Shown one piece after another: positions 47,696 through 57,424 of a stretch of 64,000 bases of DNA. The stretch is from Flavobacteriales bacterium (GTDB taxonomy: Bacteria > Bacteroidota > Bacteroidia > Flavobacteriales_F > PHOS-HE28). Made by a program: the position numbers and the translations under genes. The stretch is from positions 1 to 64,000 of the forward strand of contig JADJOG010000002.1 of NCBI GenBank assembly GCA_016713865.1, given 5' to 3'. The notes under the pieces are model-generated. The model did not search any database. It saw only the letters and a program-made list of their open reading frames with translations, and had not been told where the DNA came from. Every line of letters begins with the position of its first letter. The stretch's first letter is position 1.

Positions 47696-47724
47696 ACGGC
47701 CCCGGCTCCTGGAGTCGGGGCCGT
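47696..47724 (+). terminator. Hairpin terminator after the HmuY-like gene
   Basis: ACGGCCCCGGCTCC and GGAGTCGGGGCCGT form a 14-base stem with one wobble pair around a single-base loop. The downstream T-run is weak (GGCGTTTACC), so it may act partly as a pause or an mRNA stabiliser. Confidence 0.7.
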
Positions 47725-47782
47725 GGCGTTTACCACGATCGCGGTATTGCCCAAGCGCGGCGCCCGAAGCTGCTTTGCGGCC

Positions 47783-48844
47783 ATGATCACCGACACCGCA
47801 ACAGACCTGAAGCAACGCTGGGACGCCCTTCTGGCCGCTGACCCCAAGCTCCGAATCCGCAATGCCGCGGCGCAATTGGGCGTGAGCGAAGGCGAATTGC
47901 TTGCTACTCGCTTGGGCGATGGCGTCATCCGCCTTCAACCCGATTTCAAGGCCATTCTCGCTGGGGTGCCTGCCTTGGGCCGCGTGATGGCCCTAACGCG
48001 CAACGACGATGTAGTTCATGAGCGCAAGGGCGCCTATCTAAATCCATCGCTGGAGCAAGGGCCGGTGGGCCTCTTCGTGGGCGCCGATATCGACTTGCGC
48101 ATCTTCTGGCACGGATGGGCGCATGCCTTCGCAGTGATCGAAGGTGGGCGTGACGGCGCGCGGCATAGCCTGCAGTTCTTCGGCTCCGATGGCGAGGCCG
48201 TGCACAAGATCTATCTGGTGCCCGAGAGTGATGCGGGCGCATACACCGATCTGGTGGTTCGATTCCGCGCGGAAGACCAATCGCCGCCGCTTGTGGTGGT
48301 GCCACTTCCCGCCGAGCGTCCGGAGCAGCCTGATGCCGCTATCAATGTGACAGGCTTGCGTGATGGCTGGCTTGGGCTGAAGGACACGCACGACTTCTAC
48401 TTGCTGCTTCGGCAGTTCGGCGTGTCGCGCACGCAAGCGCTACGGCTCGCGCCGGAAGGCGAGTTTGCCGTGCCGGTTGCGCCGAACGCGCTTCGGGCCA
48501 TCATCACCCAAGCGGCTTCAGAACAGTGCCCCATCATGGTCTTCGTGGGCAATCGCGGCATGCTGCAGATCCACACGGGCACCGTCACCAACCTGATGGA
48601 TGTGCCGGGCTGGTTCAACGTGGTGGACCCCGATTTCAACCTGCACATGCGCGAAGGGGCGATCGCCAATAGCTGGATCGTGCGCAAACCGAGCGTCGAT
48701 GGCATGATCACCGCGCTGGAGTGTTACGACTCGAAAGGCAGCCAACTCATCCAACTGTTCGGCAAACGAAAACCCGGCATTCCCGAACTGGAACAGTGGC
48801 GCGCTCTAGTTGCTGCTGTTGAGGCCGAACAGCGCCTCGCTTGA
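47783..48844 (+). CDS. HemS/ChuS-like haem-degrading or haem-carrier protein
   Basis: 353 residues from the ATG at 47783, with CTGCTTTG 5 bases upstream. The protein has the two-fold repeat of the HemS family: an N-terminal half (LKQRWDALLAADPKLRIRNAA; FVGADIDLRIFWHGWAHAF) and a C-terminal half (VFVGNRGMLQIHTGTV; WFNVVDPDFNLHMREGAI; SWIVRKPSVDGMITALECYD). These cytoplasmic proteins bind and in some cases open haem to release iron. It sits between two HmuY-like genes and a TonB receptor. Confidence 0.92.
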   Translation: MITDTATDLKQRWDALLAADPKLRIRNAAAQLGVSEGELLATRLGDGVIRLQPDFKAILAGVPALGRVMALTRNDDVVHERKGAYLNPSLEQGPVGLFVGADIDLRIFWHGWAHAFAVIEGGRDGARHSLQFFGSDGEAVHKIYLVPESDAGAYTDLVVRFRAEDQSPPLVVVPLPAERPEQPDAAINVTGLRDGWLGLKDTHDFYLLLRQFGVSRTQALRLAPEGEFAVPVAPNALRAIITQAASEQCPIMVFVGNRGMLQIHTGTVTNLMDVPGWFNVVDPDFNLHMREGAIANSWIVRKPSVDGMITALECYDSKGSQLIQLFGKRKPGIPELEQWRALVAAVEAEQRLA

Positions 48845-48892
48845 CGCTGGTGTGACAGAGAGCTTGAAGGGGCCTGCGACCTTCGCCGTGCG

Positions 48893-51176
48893 ATGCGGAC
48901 AAATTGGTATCGCGGAGTAATCTCCGGCTTGGAACGGTGTTCTGCGCCTGTTGCGCGGCTTCCCTATCCCATGTTGAGCGACTGCCGGTGCTCGCGCATG
49001 GCAGCGCTGCAGGTGAAGGTCCTGATGCGCATGTGCGTTACCAAGTCCACTCGGGCAGCCGCTCGGCGGCATCGCGATCAGCGGCTCCGATGGCCGATGC
49101 GAAGTGCCAATCAACGCTGACCTGGTTGGTTCTGGCGTGATACTTCATGTCTCCTTTGTGGGTTATGTGCCGTGGGTCGATACGTTATTCGCCACCACAC
49201 CTGTCCGATGCGCGCTGAAGCCAGAGGTGACACGGCTGGAACCATTCGTTGTCACAGGGCAATACGCGCCGGGTAGCGTCGAAGGCGCTGTGCAGAAGCT
49301 GCGTGTGATCGATGCCCAGCGCATCCGTCGGATGGCCGCTAACAACCTCGGCGATGCGCTGCGCAACCAGCTCAACATCCGTCTTTCGCAGGACAATTTG
49401 CTCGGTTCATCGCTTAGCATGCAAGGCTTGGGCGGCGAGAATGTGAAAGTGCTCATCGATGGCGTTCCTGTAACCGGAAGGCAGAACGGCAACGTGGATC
49501 TCTCGCAACTCGACCTTACTGGAATCGAACGCATTGAGCTTGTTGAAGGCCCGCTCAGCGTGAGCTATGGAACGAATGCGCTCGCGGGCACGATCAACCT
49601 GATCACCAAGAAGAGCGGCGTGGCACCCTCCACGTTGCGCGCGTCGGTCTACACTGAGCACATCGGCCGTTTGAATGCGACCCTCGGCGGGTCGCAGCGT
49701 TGGGGCAGGAACAACCTCCTGCTTTTGGCGGGCGCAACTTCTTCGCCGGTTGGGATCCGCAACAGGAGGGTGTTCCCAGCTTGTCGGCACAGCCGGCGGA
49801 CACCAATCGCTTCCAACAGTGGAAGCCGCGCGAGCAATATTTCGGCAGGCTGAACTATCGCTGGAGCGGCGACGCATGGAGCTTCGGCTGGAAAGGCGAA
49901 GGGATGCACGACCGCATCCTCGACCGGGGCGTCCGCGTGCGCCCTACTACGAGACCGCCTTCGATGCCGCCTACGTGACGCTGCGACTGGACAACGCGGT
50001 CTTCGCCGAAGGCCGCTTTGAGCACGCACGGCCGCATCAATGCCTAGGCCGCACACAACCTGTACACACGCACACGCAACACGTGGCTGCGCGACCTCAC
50101 CACGCTCGGCGAGGAACTATCCGCGCAACCGGGCATGCAGGACACCACGCGCTTCAGCCTCACCAACGTGCGGGCGACCTTCGCTCCAACAAGGACAGTG
50201 CGCATGTGCTGTATGAGCTGGGCACCGACCCCAACTTGGAGACGGGCAGGGTGAACGCATCGGATGGCATCCCAGGGAGATCGGGGACTATGCGGTCTTC
50301 GCGAGCGCGGAGTACATGGCGGCCCAATGAGACCATCACCATTCGTCCAGGAGCGCGCTACGCATACAACACGCGTTACGCGGCACCGGTGATCCCTTCA
50401 TTGAATGCGCGCTGGCAGCTCGCTGAGCGCTTCACCATGCGCGCATCCTATGCAGAAGGTTTCCGAGCGCCATCGCTCAAGGAACTGCACCTCTTCTTCG
50501 TTGATGTGAATCACGATATCACAGGCAATCCGGACCTGAAGGCTGAGCGCTCGCGCAGCGGATCTGCGGGCATCAGCTATCGCCATGCGAAGGACAAGGT
50601 GGTTTACACCAGCGAGCTGAATGGCTTCTACAACGATGTGCGCGACCTGATCACGCTCGCGCAGCTCACGGCGCCAGCTTCACCTACGCGAACATCGGTC
50701 GCCTGCGCACTAGCGGCGGCAGCATTGGCGCGGGCTGGGACAATGGGCATTGGATCGTGTGCGTGGGCGCAGCGCTCACCTTGCCCGATGGATGCGTTCG
50801 CGGATGAGAATGCCGAGCCTGGGCCAGTCACGAACGAACTCCGTGGCTCGATCACACGTGAATGGCGACGCCTGGCTGGAGCGGCTCCGTCTTCTGGAAA
50901 CATCAAGGTGAGCAGCCCACTTACGCGATTGGCTTGGATGGCGGTGTGCAGCGCGGTCGAACCGAAGCCTTTCACCTTGCGGATGCCACGGTTACGAAGC
51001 AGATCTGGAGCAAACGACTGGCGCTCACCGCCGGCTGCAAGGACCTCTTCGATGTGCAGAACCTGAATGCGACACCATGAGCGGGGGTGCATGATGGAGG
51101 TGGAGGCGCCGTGCCCATGACCACGGGCCGCACCTTCTTCCTGCGGCTGGAACTCGAACTGAAGGGCAAGGGATGA
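48893..51176 (+). CDS. TonB-dependent receptor, haem/iron locus, many frameshifts
   Basis: About 760 residues if restored. An early stretch reads LHVSFVGYVPWVDTLF (end of a CarboxypepD_reg-like domain). The plug has LNIRLSQDNLLGSSLSMQGLG, VKVLIDGVPVTGR and GPLSVSYGTNALAGTINLIT. Barrel strands include MRASYAEGFRAPSLKELH and a final TFFLRLELELKGKG. The parts lie in all three frames, with at least six shifts between 48950 and 51080. Spacing still fits one full-length gene, so this is degraded sequence rather than fragments. It sits downstream of HemS and overlaps the HmuY-like lipoprotein start by 4 bases, pointing to haem or iron-complex uptake. Confidence 0.8.
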
Positions 51177-52133
51177 AGAGCGTGCTGGTCATAGTTGCGG
51201 TCGCCGTGTTGCTCCCATCGTGCATGAAGGAGGAATTGCCAGCTCCACGCGCGCCGCGTGGCGATGCGCGCAGTACGCAACTCTGCATGGGCGCTGGTTA
51301 TGCCAATCAGCTATGGTTCGATCTTTCCTCCGGAACAGTGGTGAGCGAGAACGTGCGGACGACATGGGACCTCGCCTTCGAGAGCGCGCCCACCGGATGG
51401 CGCGTGTTGCTGAATGGCTCACGCCTGATGACCTTATGGCCGCTCGGTGCAGTGGACATCGCCAGCCGCATGATACGTTGGGCCTCTACGATGGCGCCGC
51501 ATCGATGCCGCGAGCCTTCATCCGGATAGCCTGGCCTTCGGCGATTGGCGGGGAACGAATGGCGTCTTCATCGTTGATCTTGGCCTTGCGCCCGATGGTA
51601 CGCCAATGGGCCTGCGTAAGCTGCGCATCAACGGCTTCGATGGCGATGCTTATTCGATCACGCATGCGATGCTCGATGGCAGCGAGATCACCAATTCAAT
51701 CGTGCCGAAGGACGCGCAACGTTCATTCACGAGTTGGAGCTTCACGCAAGGCGTGCTGCCCATCGAGCCGGTCACGGGTTCGTGGGATCTCTGTTTCACG
51801 CAGTACACGCACCATTTCGAGGATTCCCTACCTCCCTTATCTGGTGAACGGCGTGCTGGCCGCCACCACCCGCGCATGGCGCGCATCGCGACCGCGACTT
51901 CGCCTCGATCACGCTTACGGATACGCTCAGCTTCCCGTTCCGGTCGGAAGCGCAACACCATCGGCTACGATTGGAAGGTGTATTCCTTCAAGACGAGCTC
52001 CTACACCATTGTGCCGGACCTCGCCTTTATCGTGAAGGATGCCGACGGTTATTTGTACAAGATGCGTTTCGTGGAGTTCTATGGCCCGCAGGGGCAAACG
52101 GGCTGTCCGCTGTTCGAGACGGTGCCGCTCTAA
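51173..52133 (+). CDS. HmuY-like lipoprotein, frameshifted
   Basis: About 320 residues if restored. The N-terminus MKSVLVIVAVAVLLPSC ends in a lipobox cysteine at residue 17. The HmuY-like pattern follows (NQLWFDLSSGTVVSENVRTTWDLAFE), then LRKLRINGFDGDAYSITHA and a second repeat (EPVTGSWDLCFTQYTHHFE), ending YLYKMRFVEFYGPQG. Shifts fall near 51470-51540 and 51830-51950. It overlaps the receptor stop by 4 bases and so is likely its surface-exposed partner. Confidence 0.78.
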
Positions 52134-54637
52134 GGCATCTCCATGTCACCGCCGCCAGGCTCTTGGCGCTGGTTGTTGCGGCGGCGGAAGAGCGAGGTGT
52201 TCTGCTCCCCGAACTTCCATGTGAGCGTGAAGCGCACGAATCGCATCTCGCGCCGGCGGAAGCTCTCTTGATACAGTCGGTCCGTATCGATGATGTTGCC
52301 CCAACGACGCGTGAAGAACACGTCATTCACTGCGAGCACAGCAGTGACCTTTTTAGAGATGTCGTGCCCAATGGATAGGTCCAATCCGTACTGCGGCAGG
52401 CTCCGGCCCTGCGGCTGTATCCGTGCGCCTTCGTATTCGCCATTGACCTGCAGGTTCCAGTCCTTCATGAAACGCCAAGCGACGATTCCCTTCGCGTTCC
52501 AGTTCATCCCTTGGTTGCGGCACTGCCTTGGGTTCCTTGCAAGGCCACGTCCGTCCATTGCAAGGTTCCGCTCAAGGTCAACTGCAAGCCTTGCTTCGGT
52601 TCGACCTTCAGGATGTTCTCCCAGCCCGTGCTCGCGCTATAGCTGCCGTTGATGAAGGTGTTCAACAGCACGGTGGTGTCCGAGGCCAGTGGGGAAGCGT
52701 AACTGGTGATCACATCCTGCGTGTAGCGGCCGAAGAGGCTCGTGAACCACGTGGCCTTGCTGTTCATGAAAGGCAGCAGGTGGTTCACCTCCGCCAAGCT
52801 GCTGAGCTCCGGTGCGAGCGCCGGATTTCCGATGCGCACGTTGCGGCTGTCGCTGAACATGATGAAGGGCATGATCTGCCAGAAGTTCGGCCGACTGATC
52901 TTGCGCGAGAAGTTCACCTGGACCTCGCGCAAGCTGCCATCCCACTTGCGCGATAGGTAGAGCCCCGGGAAAAGGGCCTTCGCAAGATTCTTCGTTCCGT
53001 CGGGGTACTTGTAACTGAAGGTGATGTCCTTGCCGAGCAGTTCCGTTTCGAACCAGGTCTGCTCGAACCGGAAGCCCGCTTGGAACGACCAGTGATCGCT
53101 CAGCTTGTGCATCCAGTTGACGTAGGCGGCATTGATGATGTCCGTGATGTGGTAGTTGTTCGTCAGTGCGCTGTCGAGCACATCGGTTCCCACGAGCGGC
53201 GAGGTCACGTACACGTCCAGGAAGGAGTTGTCGCGTTTCATGTTGCTCTTCAGCCCCCACTCGATCTTGTCACGCTCACCAAGCGGGTCCGCGTAGTCCA
53301 GCTTGCAAGCTCAACTGGTCGTATCGGCTTCCTCCGATGTTGTCCTGCAAGCGCGGGCTGAATGGTAGCTGGCCGCCGTCCGAACCGAAGGTGTATTGAT
53401 CGAACTCGGCGTCGGCTGCTGCGGCTCAAGGTTGTAGCTGAGATCGGTGGTCCACTCCCGGCCTTCCTTGGGCGCTTGCGCCGGAAGGCGAGCTGCATGG
53501 TGGCGCTCAACGTTCCGAGACTCGATGCATTGCGCTGGCTGGCGGTGTTCAAGAGGTGCAGCTCGCGTCCAGGGCCGTGGTTACGCTTGAGCAGATCGTC
53601 GCCCCTCGTTGTTGTGCGCACGCAGGCTGGCGGAGAAGGTGAGCAGGTTGCGGTTGCTCACCTGCCAATCCACACCCAAGCGGCCACCGCCCATCATGCG
53701 GGTGCTGGTGCTGCGGGTATCCTGCGCGAAGAACCCAGGTGCTCGTCCCGATGGGCTCGGTCCACGCGTCGGTGTTGCCATCGGTGACGTTCGCGCTCGT
53801 GTTGTAGTTGTAGCTCAGGCTGAAGCCCCATCGGCCTTCCTTCATGTTGATGTTGGCTCCCGCCTGGTAACGGCGGTTGGTGCCGATGCCCGCCTGCACC
53901 TGACCACTGTACCCCGGTTTGGTGTTCTTCTTCAGCACCACGTTGATGATGCCGCCGGTGGCGTTCGCATCGAAAGCGACGGAAGGGTTGGTGATCACCT
54001 CCACGCGTTCGATGTCCTCGGCCGGTATCTGCTCCAGGGTCATCGCGGAAGGACGACCATCCACGAGGATCTGTGGTCGGGCCCCGCGCATTTCCACATT
54101 GCCGTCCAGGTCCACGCTCAGGCCCGGTACGTTCTTCATCACGTCAACGCCCGTGCCTCCTTGTGTGCTCAGGTCCTTCTCCACATTGAAAACGCGGCGA
54201 TCCACCTGCATCACCATCGTGGCGCGCTCGCCGGTTATATCCGCTGCCTTCTAAATCATTCCGCATCGGGTTCCAGGGTGATGTTGCCGAGGTCCATTTC
54301 CAACCGCTCGCGCTTGAGTTGCACTCGCTGTTCGTAGGGCTTGAAGCCGATGAAGCTGATCACCACGCGCAAGGGCGGACCGACCGGGAGCTTCCTACGC
54401 CGAACTCCCCGTTGCCGCGACTGATGGTACCACCAACAACGGTGTCCCTCATGGCGAGGAACACGGTGACCGTGGTGAACTCGGCCCCCTTGTGCGTCTG
54501 GCCATCCAACACACGTCCGTAGATCTTGCCCACGGCCGGACCCATGCCACCACGAGGCCCCCCGCCAGGCGTTGGACGCTGCGCGCAAGCGCTATGAACA
54601 GCGAGAGAATGGGAAGGAAGGGAGGGTGACGGATCAT
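52130..54637 (-). CDS. Outer-membrane beta-barrel receptor (OMP_b-brl_3), several frameshifts
   Basis: About 835 residues if restored, from the ATG at 54637, which has a perfect -7 element upstream. A signal peptide (FLPILSLFIALARS) is followed by a CarboxypepD_reg-like domain (GKIYGRVLDGQT; VVISFIGFKPYEQ) and a plug region (VFNVEKDLSTQGGTGVDVM; NVEMRGARPQILVDGRPSAM; VEVITNPSVAFDANATGG). The barrel ends FVRFTLTWKFGEQN near the stop. The plug pattern is that of the OMP_b-brl_3 group. Shifts fall near 54400, 54240, 53620, 53260 and 52530. Substrate unknown. Confidence 0.82.
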
Positions 54638-54651
54638 TGAGCGCGGGGCGC

Positions 54652-54659
54652 CAAAAGTA
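54652..54659 (-). promoter_or_regulatory. Candidate -7 promoter element for the OMP_b-brl_3 gene
   Basis: Minus-strand TACTTTTG matches TAnnTTTG exactly and ends 14 bases before the ATG at 54637. Confidence 0.55.
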
Positions 54660-54750
54660 CCCGTGTGTATTGGTGGCAAGGGCGTATTGGACCGCGAACT
54701 TGTCGAAGGGTCGATCCGATCAACATCTTTTCACGTTGGTACCAACGAAA

Positions 54751-54775
54751 GAGCCCCTGAACAGGTCGGGGCCTC
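54751..54775 (-). terminator. Hairpin terminator after the RRM gene
   Basis: On the minus strand GAGGCCCC and GGGGCTC pair around a 10-base loop, followed by the T-rich TTTCGTTGG. It lies about 20 bases after the restored stop of the RNA-binding protein. Confidence 0.65.
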
Positions 54776-54794
54776 CTGATGAATCGGGAACAGC

Positions 54795-55198
54795 CTAGTA
54801 GTCGTCACGGCTACCACCACGGTCACGGTCGCTCGCGGTCTCCGCCGCGATATCCACCACGGCCACCGCCGCCGCCGCCATCCTCCGCCGCCGCGATATC
54901 CACCGCGGTCTCCACCACCGCTACGGCCACCGCCGAAGCTTGGGCGATCGCCCTCGGTGCGAGGACGAGCCTCGTTCACCACCAGGTCACGACCATGGAA
55001 GCTCTTTCCATTGGTGCCTTCGATGGCAGCGCGGCCTTGGTCATCGTTCGCCATCTCCACGAATCCGAAGCCACGGCTGCGGTTGGTGGCGCGATCCATG
55101 ATGATCTTGGCCGAGGCGACCTCTCCGAACTGTTCGAAGAGTTCGCGCAAATCCTGGTCCCTCACAGAGTAAGGCACGTTGGCGACATAGATGTTCAT
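54795..55198 (-). CDS. Glycine-rich single-RRM RNA-binding protein, frameshifts in tail
   Basis: About 134 residues from the ATG at 55198. One RRM carries the RNP2-like IYVANVPYS (residues 3-11) and RNP1-like RGFGFVEM near residue 47, then a glycine/arginine-rich tail. As written the tail turns into an Arg/Trp-rich stretch and runs on to 54731. Two one-base shifts at about 54840-54885 would instead give a Gly/Arg/Asp tail ending SRDDY with a stop at 54795-54797. Such proteins are common in Bacteroidota and cyanobacteria and often respond to cold; that role is inferred. Confidence 0.85.
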
Positions 55199-55280
55199 GA
55201 GTTCTACTGACTGGTTTTTGTTCGTTTTTGCCTGTGCCGCGGAGGTCTCGCCAAAGAACACCCCGGCCGTTGGGCGGGGG

Positions 55281-55288
55281 CGAATGTA
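55281..55288 (-). promoter_or_regulatory. Candidate -7 promoter element for the RRM gene
   Basis: Minus-strand TACATTCG, one base from TAnnTTTG, 82 bases before the ATG at 55198. This gives the longest leader of the promoters seen here. Confidence 0.5.
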
Positions 55289-55441
55289 GGTGGATTCCCG
55301 ATCCGTGCAAGGGTACCCACGGATGCAGTGGCGCTTAGCATACCTGGCTCGGGCCTTAGCACCATCTGTCCCCGCTTCGATTCAGTCCCCTTCGGTCACC
55401 GTGTCGGCATCGAGCAACCCGGCTCAGCAGCTTGCGCCGCC

Positions 55442-56688
55442 ATGGACCGCGTGATCGATGCCCGGCCTGCCAAACGGCGTCGCCTCCTGCTTTGGGGCGG
55501 GGGTGGTCTTTTGGTGATGGTCGCTCTGGTGGTGCTCGTTAGCGGGTTGGGCCGGTCACGCGTTCGGGTTGGAACGGCCAAGGTCACGATCGGTACGGTT
55601 GCGCGGGCCTCTTCAAGGAGTTCATCCCGGTCACGGGCACGGTGCAACCGATCAAGACGGTCTTTCTCGATGCGCTCCAAGGCGGCACGGTGGAGGAGCG
55701 CTTCTCGAGGACGGCACACCGGTGAAGGCGGGCGACCCCATCCTCGGCCTGGGCAACCAGCAGTTCCAAATGGATGCCATCAACCGCGAGGCACAACTGC
55801 TCGATCAGCAGAACAACCTGCGCAACACGCGGCTGAACATGGACCAGCAAACCAACACCTGGCGCCATGAGCTGCTCAACCTGGACTAGGACATGAAGCA
55901 CCTGGAGCGTGACCTGGCGCGTGAATCAGGGTCTGATCGCAAGGCTCCGTGCTCGCGCGCAACAGGTACATGAGCAGGACCAGGAACCTGAGTACCTGCG
56001 CAGAACCGCCGGAAGCTCCTCACTGCCAACATCCGCAGCGACTCACTCTTCCGCGTACGCAGGAGGGCAGCATCGCCGCAACCTGGCACTCATCCAGCAC
56101 AACCTGCGTTCCTCCACCGCACGCTGGAGAACCCTGTGATCGAAGGCGCCGATCGATGGGCACCTTGAGCGGCCTGCATGCCGAGATGGGGCAGACACAT
56201 CGCCAGGCGCGCGCATCGCGCAGATCGATGTGCTCGACAGCTTCAAGGTGCGCGCGCGCATACCGGAGCATTACGTTAGCCGCGTGAGCACCGGCTTGCG
56301 TGGCACGTTCCTGCATGCGGGCCAGGAGCATACCATCGAAGTCTTCAAAGTCTACCCGGAGGTGAGCAATGGCGAGTTCGACGTGGACCTGCGCTTCGTG
56401 GACGCCGCTCCTGCGGATATCCGACGCGGACAGACCTTTCAAGTGCGCCTGCAGTTGAGCGAGGACATGGAGGCCGTAATGCTTCCGCGCGGACCCTTCT
56501 TCCAGGATACCGGCGGTCAATGGGTCTATGTGCTCGATGCCGAAGGCGCCGCCACCAAGCGCGACGTGAAGCTCGGTCGCCAGAACCCTGACATGTACGA
56601 AGTGCTCGAAGGGCTCCAGCCTGGCGATCGTGTCGTTACCAGTCGCTACGTGCAATTCAATGATGCGGATGAACTCGTGATCCAATAG
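55442..56688 (+). CDS. Efflux adaptor (HlyD/MacA-like membrane fusion protein), frameshifted
   Basis: About 415 residues if restored. A basic start and one membrane helix at about residues 17-37 (LLLWGGGGLLVMVALVVLVS) are followed by a barrel/lipoyl part (PVTGTVQPIKTVFLDALQGG; EDGTPVKAGDPILGLGNQQF) and a coiled-coil hairpin. A C-terminal part (FKVRARIPEHYVSRVSTGLRG; VMLPRGPFFQDTGGQWVYVL) is intact from about 56230. Shifts fall near 55605, 55695, 55890-56000 and 56130-56220. It bridges the inner-membrane transporter encoded by the next genes and an outer-membrane channel. Confidence 0.85.
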
Positions 56689-56716
56689 TCTCGCCACAGA
56701 ACCCAACCACAGAACG

Positions 56717-57412
56717 ATGAGCCTCCTCAGAACCACCGCCCTCTCCAAGGTCTACCGCACCGACACGGTCGAGACCACCGCCCTCAAAGCAGTGGAGATC
56801 TCCATCGCGCAAGGAGAGTTCCTCGCCATCATGGGCCCCAGCGGTTGCGGCAAGTCCACGCTGCTCAACATCATCGGCCTGCTGGATTCGCCCAGCAGCG
56901 GCAGCTACTTCGTGAGCGGCGAGGACGTGAGCGGCTACAACGAGCGCAAGCGTGCCGAGGTGCGAAAGAACACCATCGGCTTCGTGTTCCAGAGCTTCAA
57001 CCTGATCGATGAACTGACCGTCGCCGAGAATATCGAGCTCCCGTTGATCTACACGGGGCTGGGCAAGAGCGAGCGCAAGCAACGCACCGAAGAGGCCATG
57101 CGACGCATGAACATCGAGCACCGCGCGAAGCATTTTCCACAACAGCTCAGCGGCGGCCAGCAACAGCGTGTGGCCATTGCGCGCGCGGTAGTGAACAACC
57201 CGAAGCTCATCCTCGCGGATGAACCGACAGGAAACTTGGACAGTGCCATGGGCGAAGAGGTGATGAACCTTATGACAGAGTTGAACAAAGCCGGCACCAC
57301 GATCATCATCGTAACGCACAGCCTGCGCGATGCGGGTTACGCGCAGCGCACGATCAAGCTGCTGGACGGGAAGGTGGTGTCGGGGGATGTTCCTGCGAGC
57401 GCGTTGCTCTGA
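56717..57412 (+). CDS. ABC transporter ATPase (MacB/LolD type)
   Basis: 231 residues, intact. Walker A GPSGCGKSTLLN near residue 40, Q-loop FVFQSFNLI, signature LSGGQQQR, Walker B LILADEPTGNLD and the switch histidine in VTHS. It sits 28 bases after the adaptor and 12 before the permease, the usual order for MacAB-type systems that move peptides, lipids or lipoproteins out of the inner membrane. Confidence 0.95.
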   Translation: MSLLRTTALSKVYRTDTVETTALKAVEISIAQGEFLAIMGPSGCGKSTLLNIIGLLDSPSSGSYFVSGEDVSGYNERKRAEVRKNTIGFVFQSFNLIDELTVAENIELPLIYTGLGKSERKQRTEEAMRRMNIEHRAKHFPQQLSGGQQQRVAIARAVVNNPKLILADEPTGNLDSAMGEEVMNLMTELNKAGTTIIIVTHSLRDAGYAQRTIKLLDGKVVSGDVPASALL

Positions 57413-57424
57413 TCCCGCGATCAC

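Noticed and set aside
52130..54637. Reading the fragments as several small genes
   Set aside because: Consecutive domains of one OMP_b-brl_3 receptor appear in order with expected spacing, so one frameshifted gene is the simpler account.
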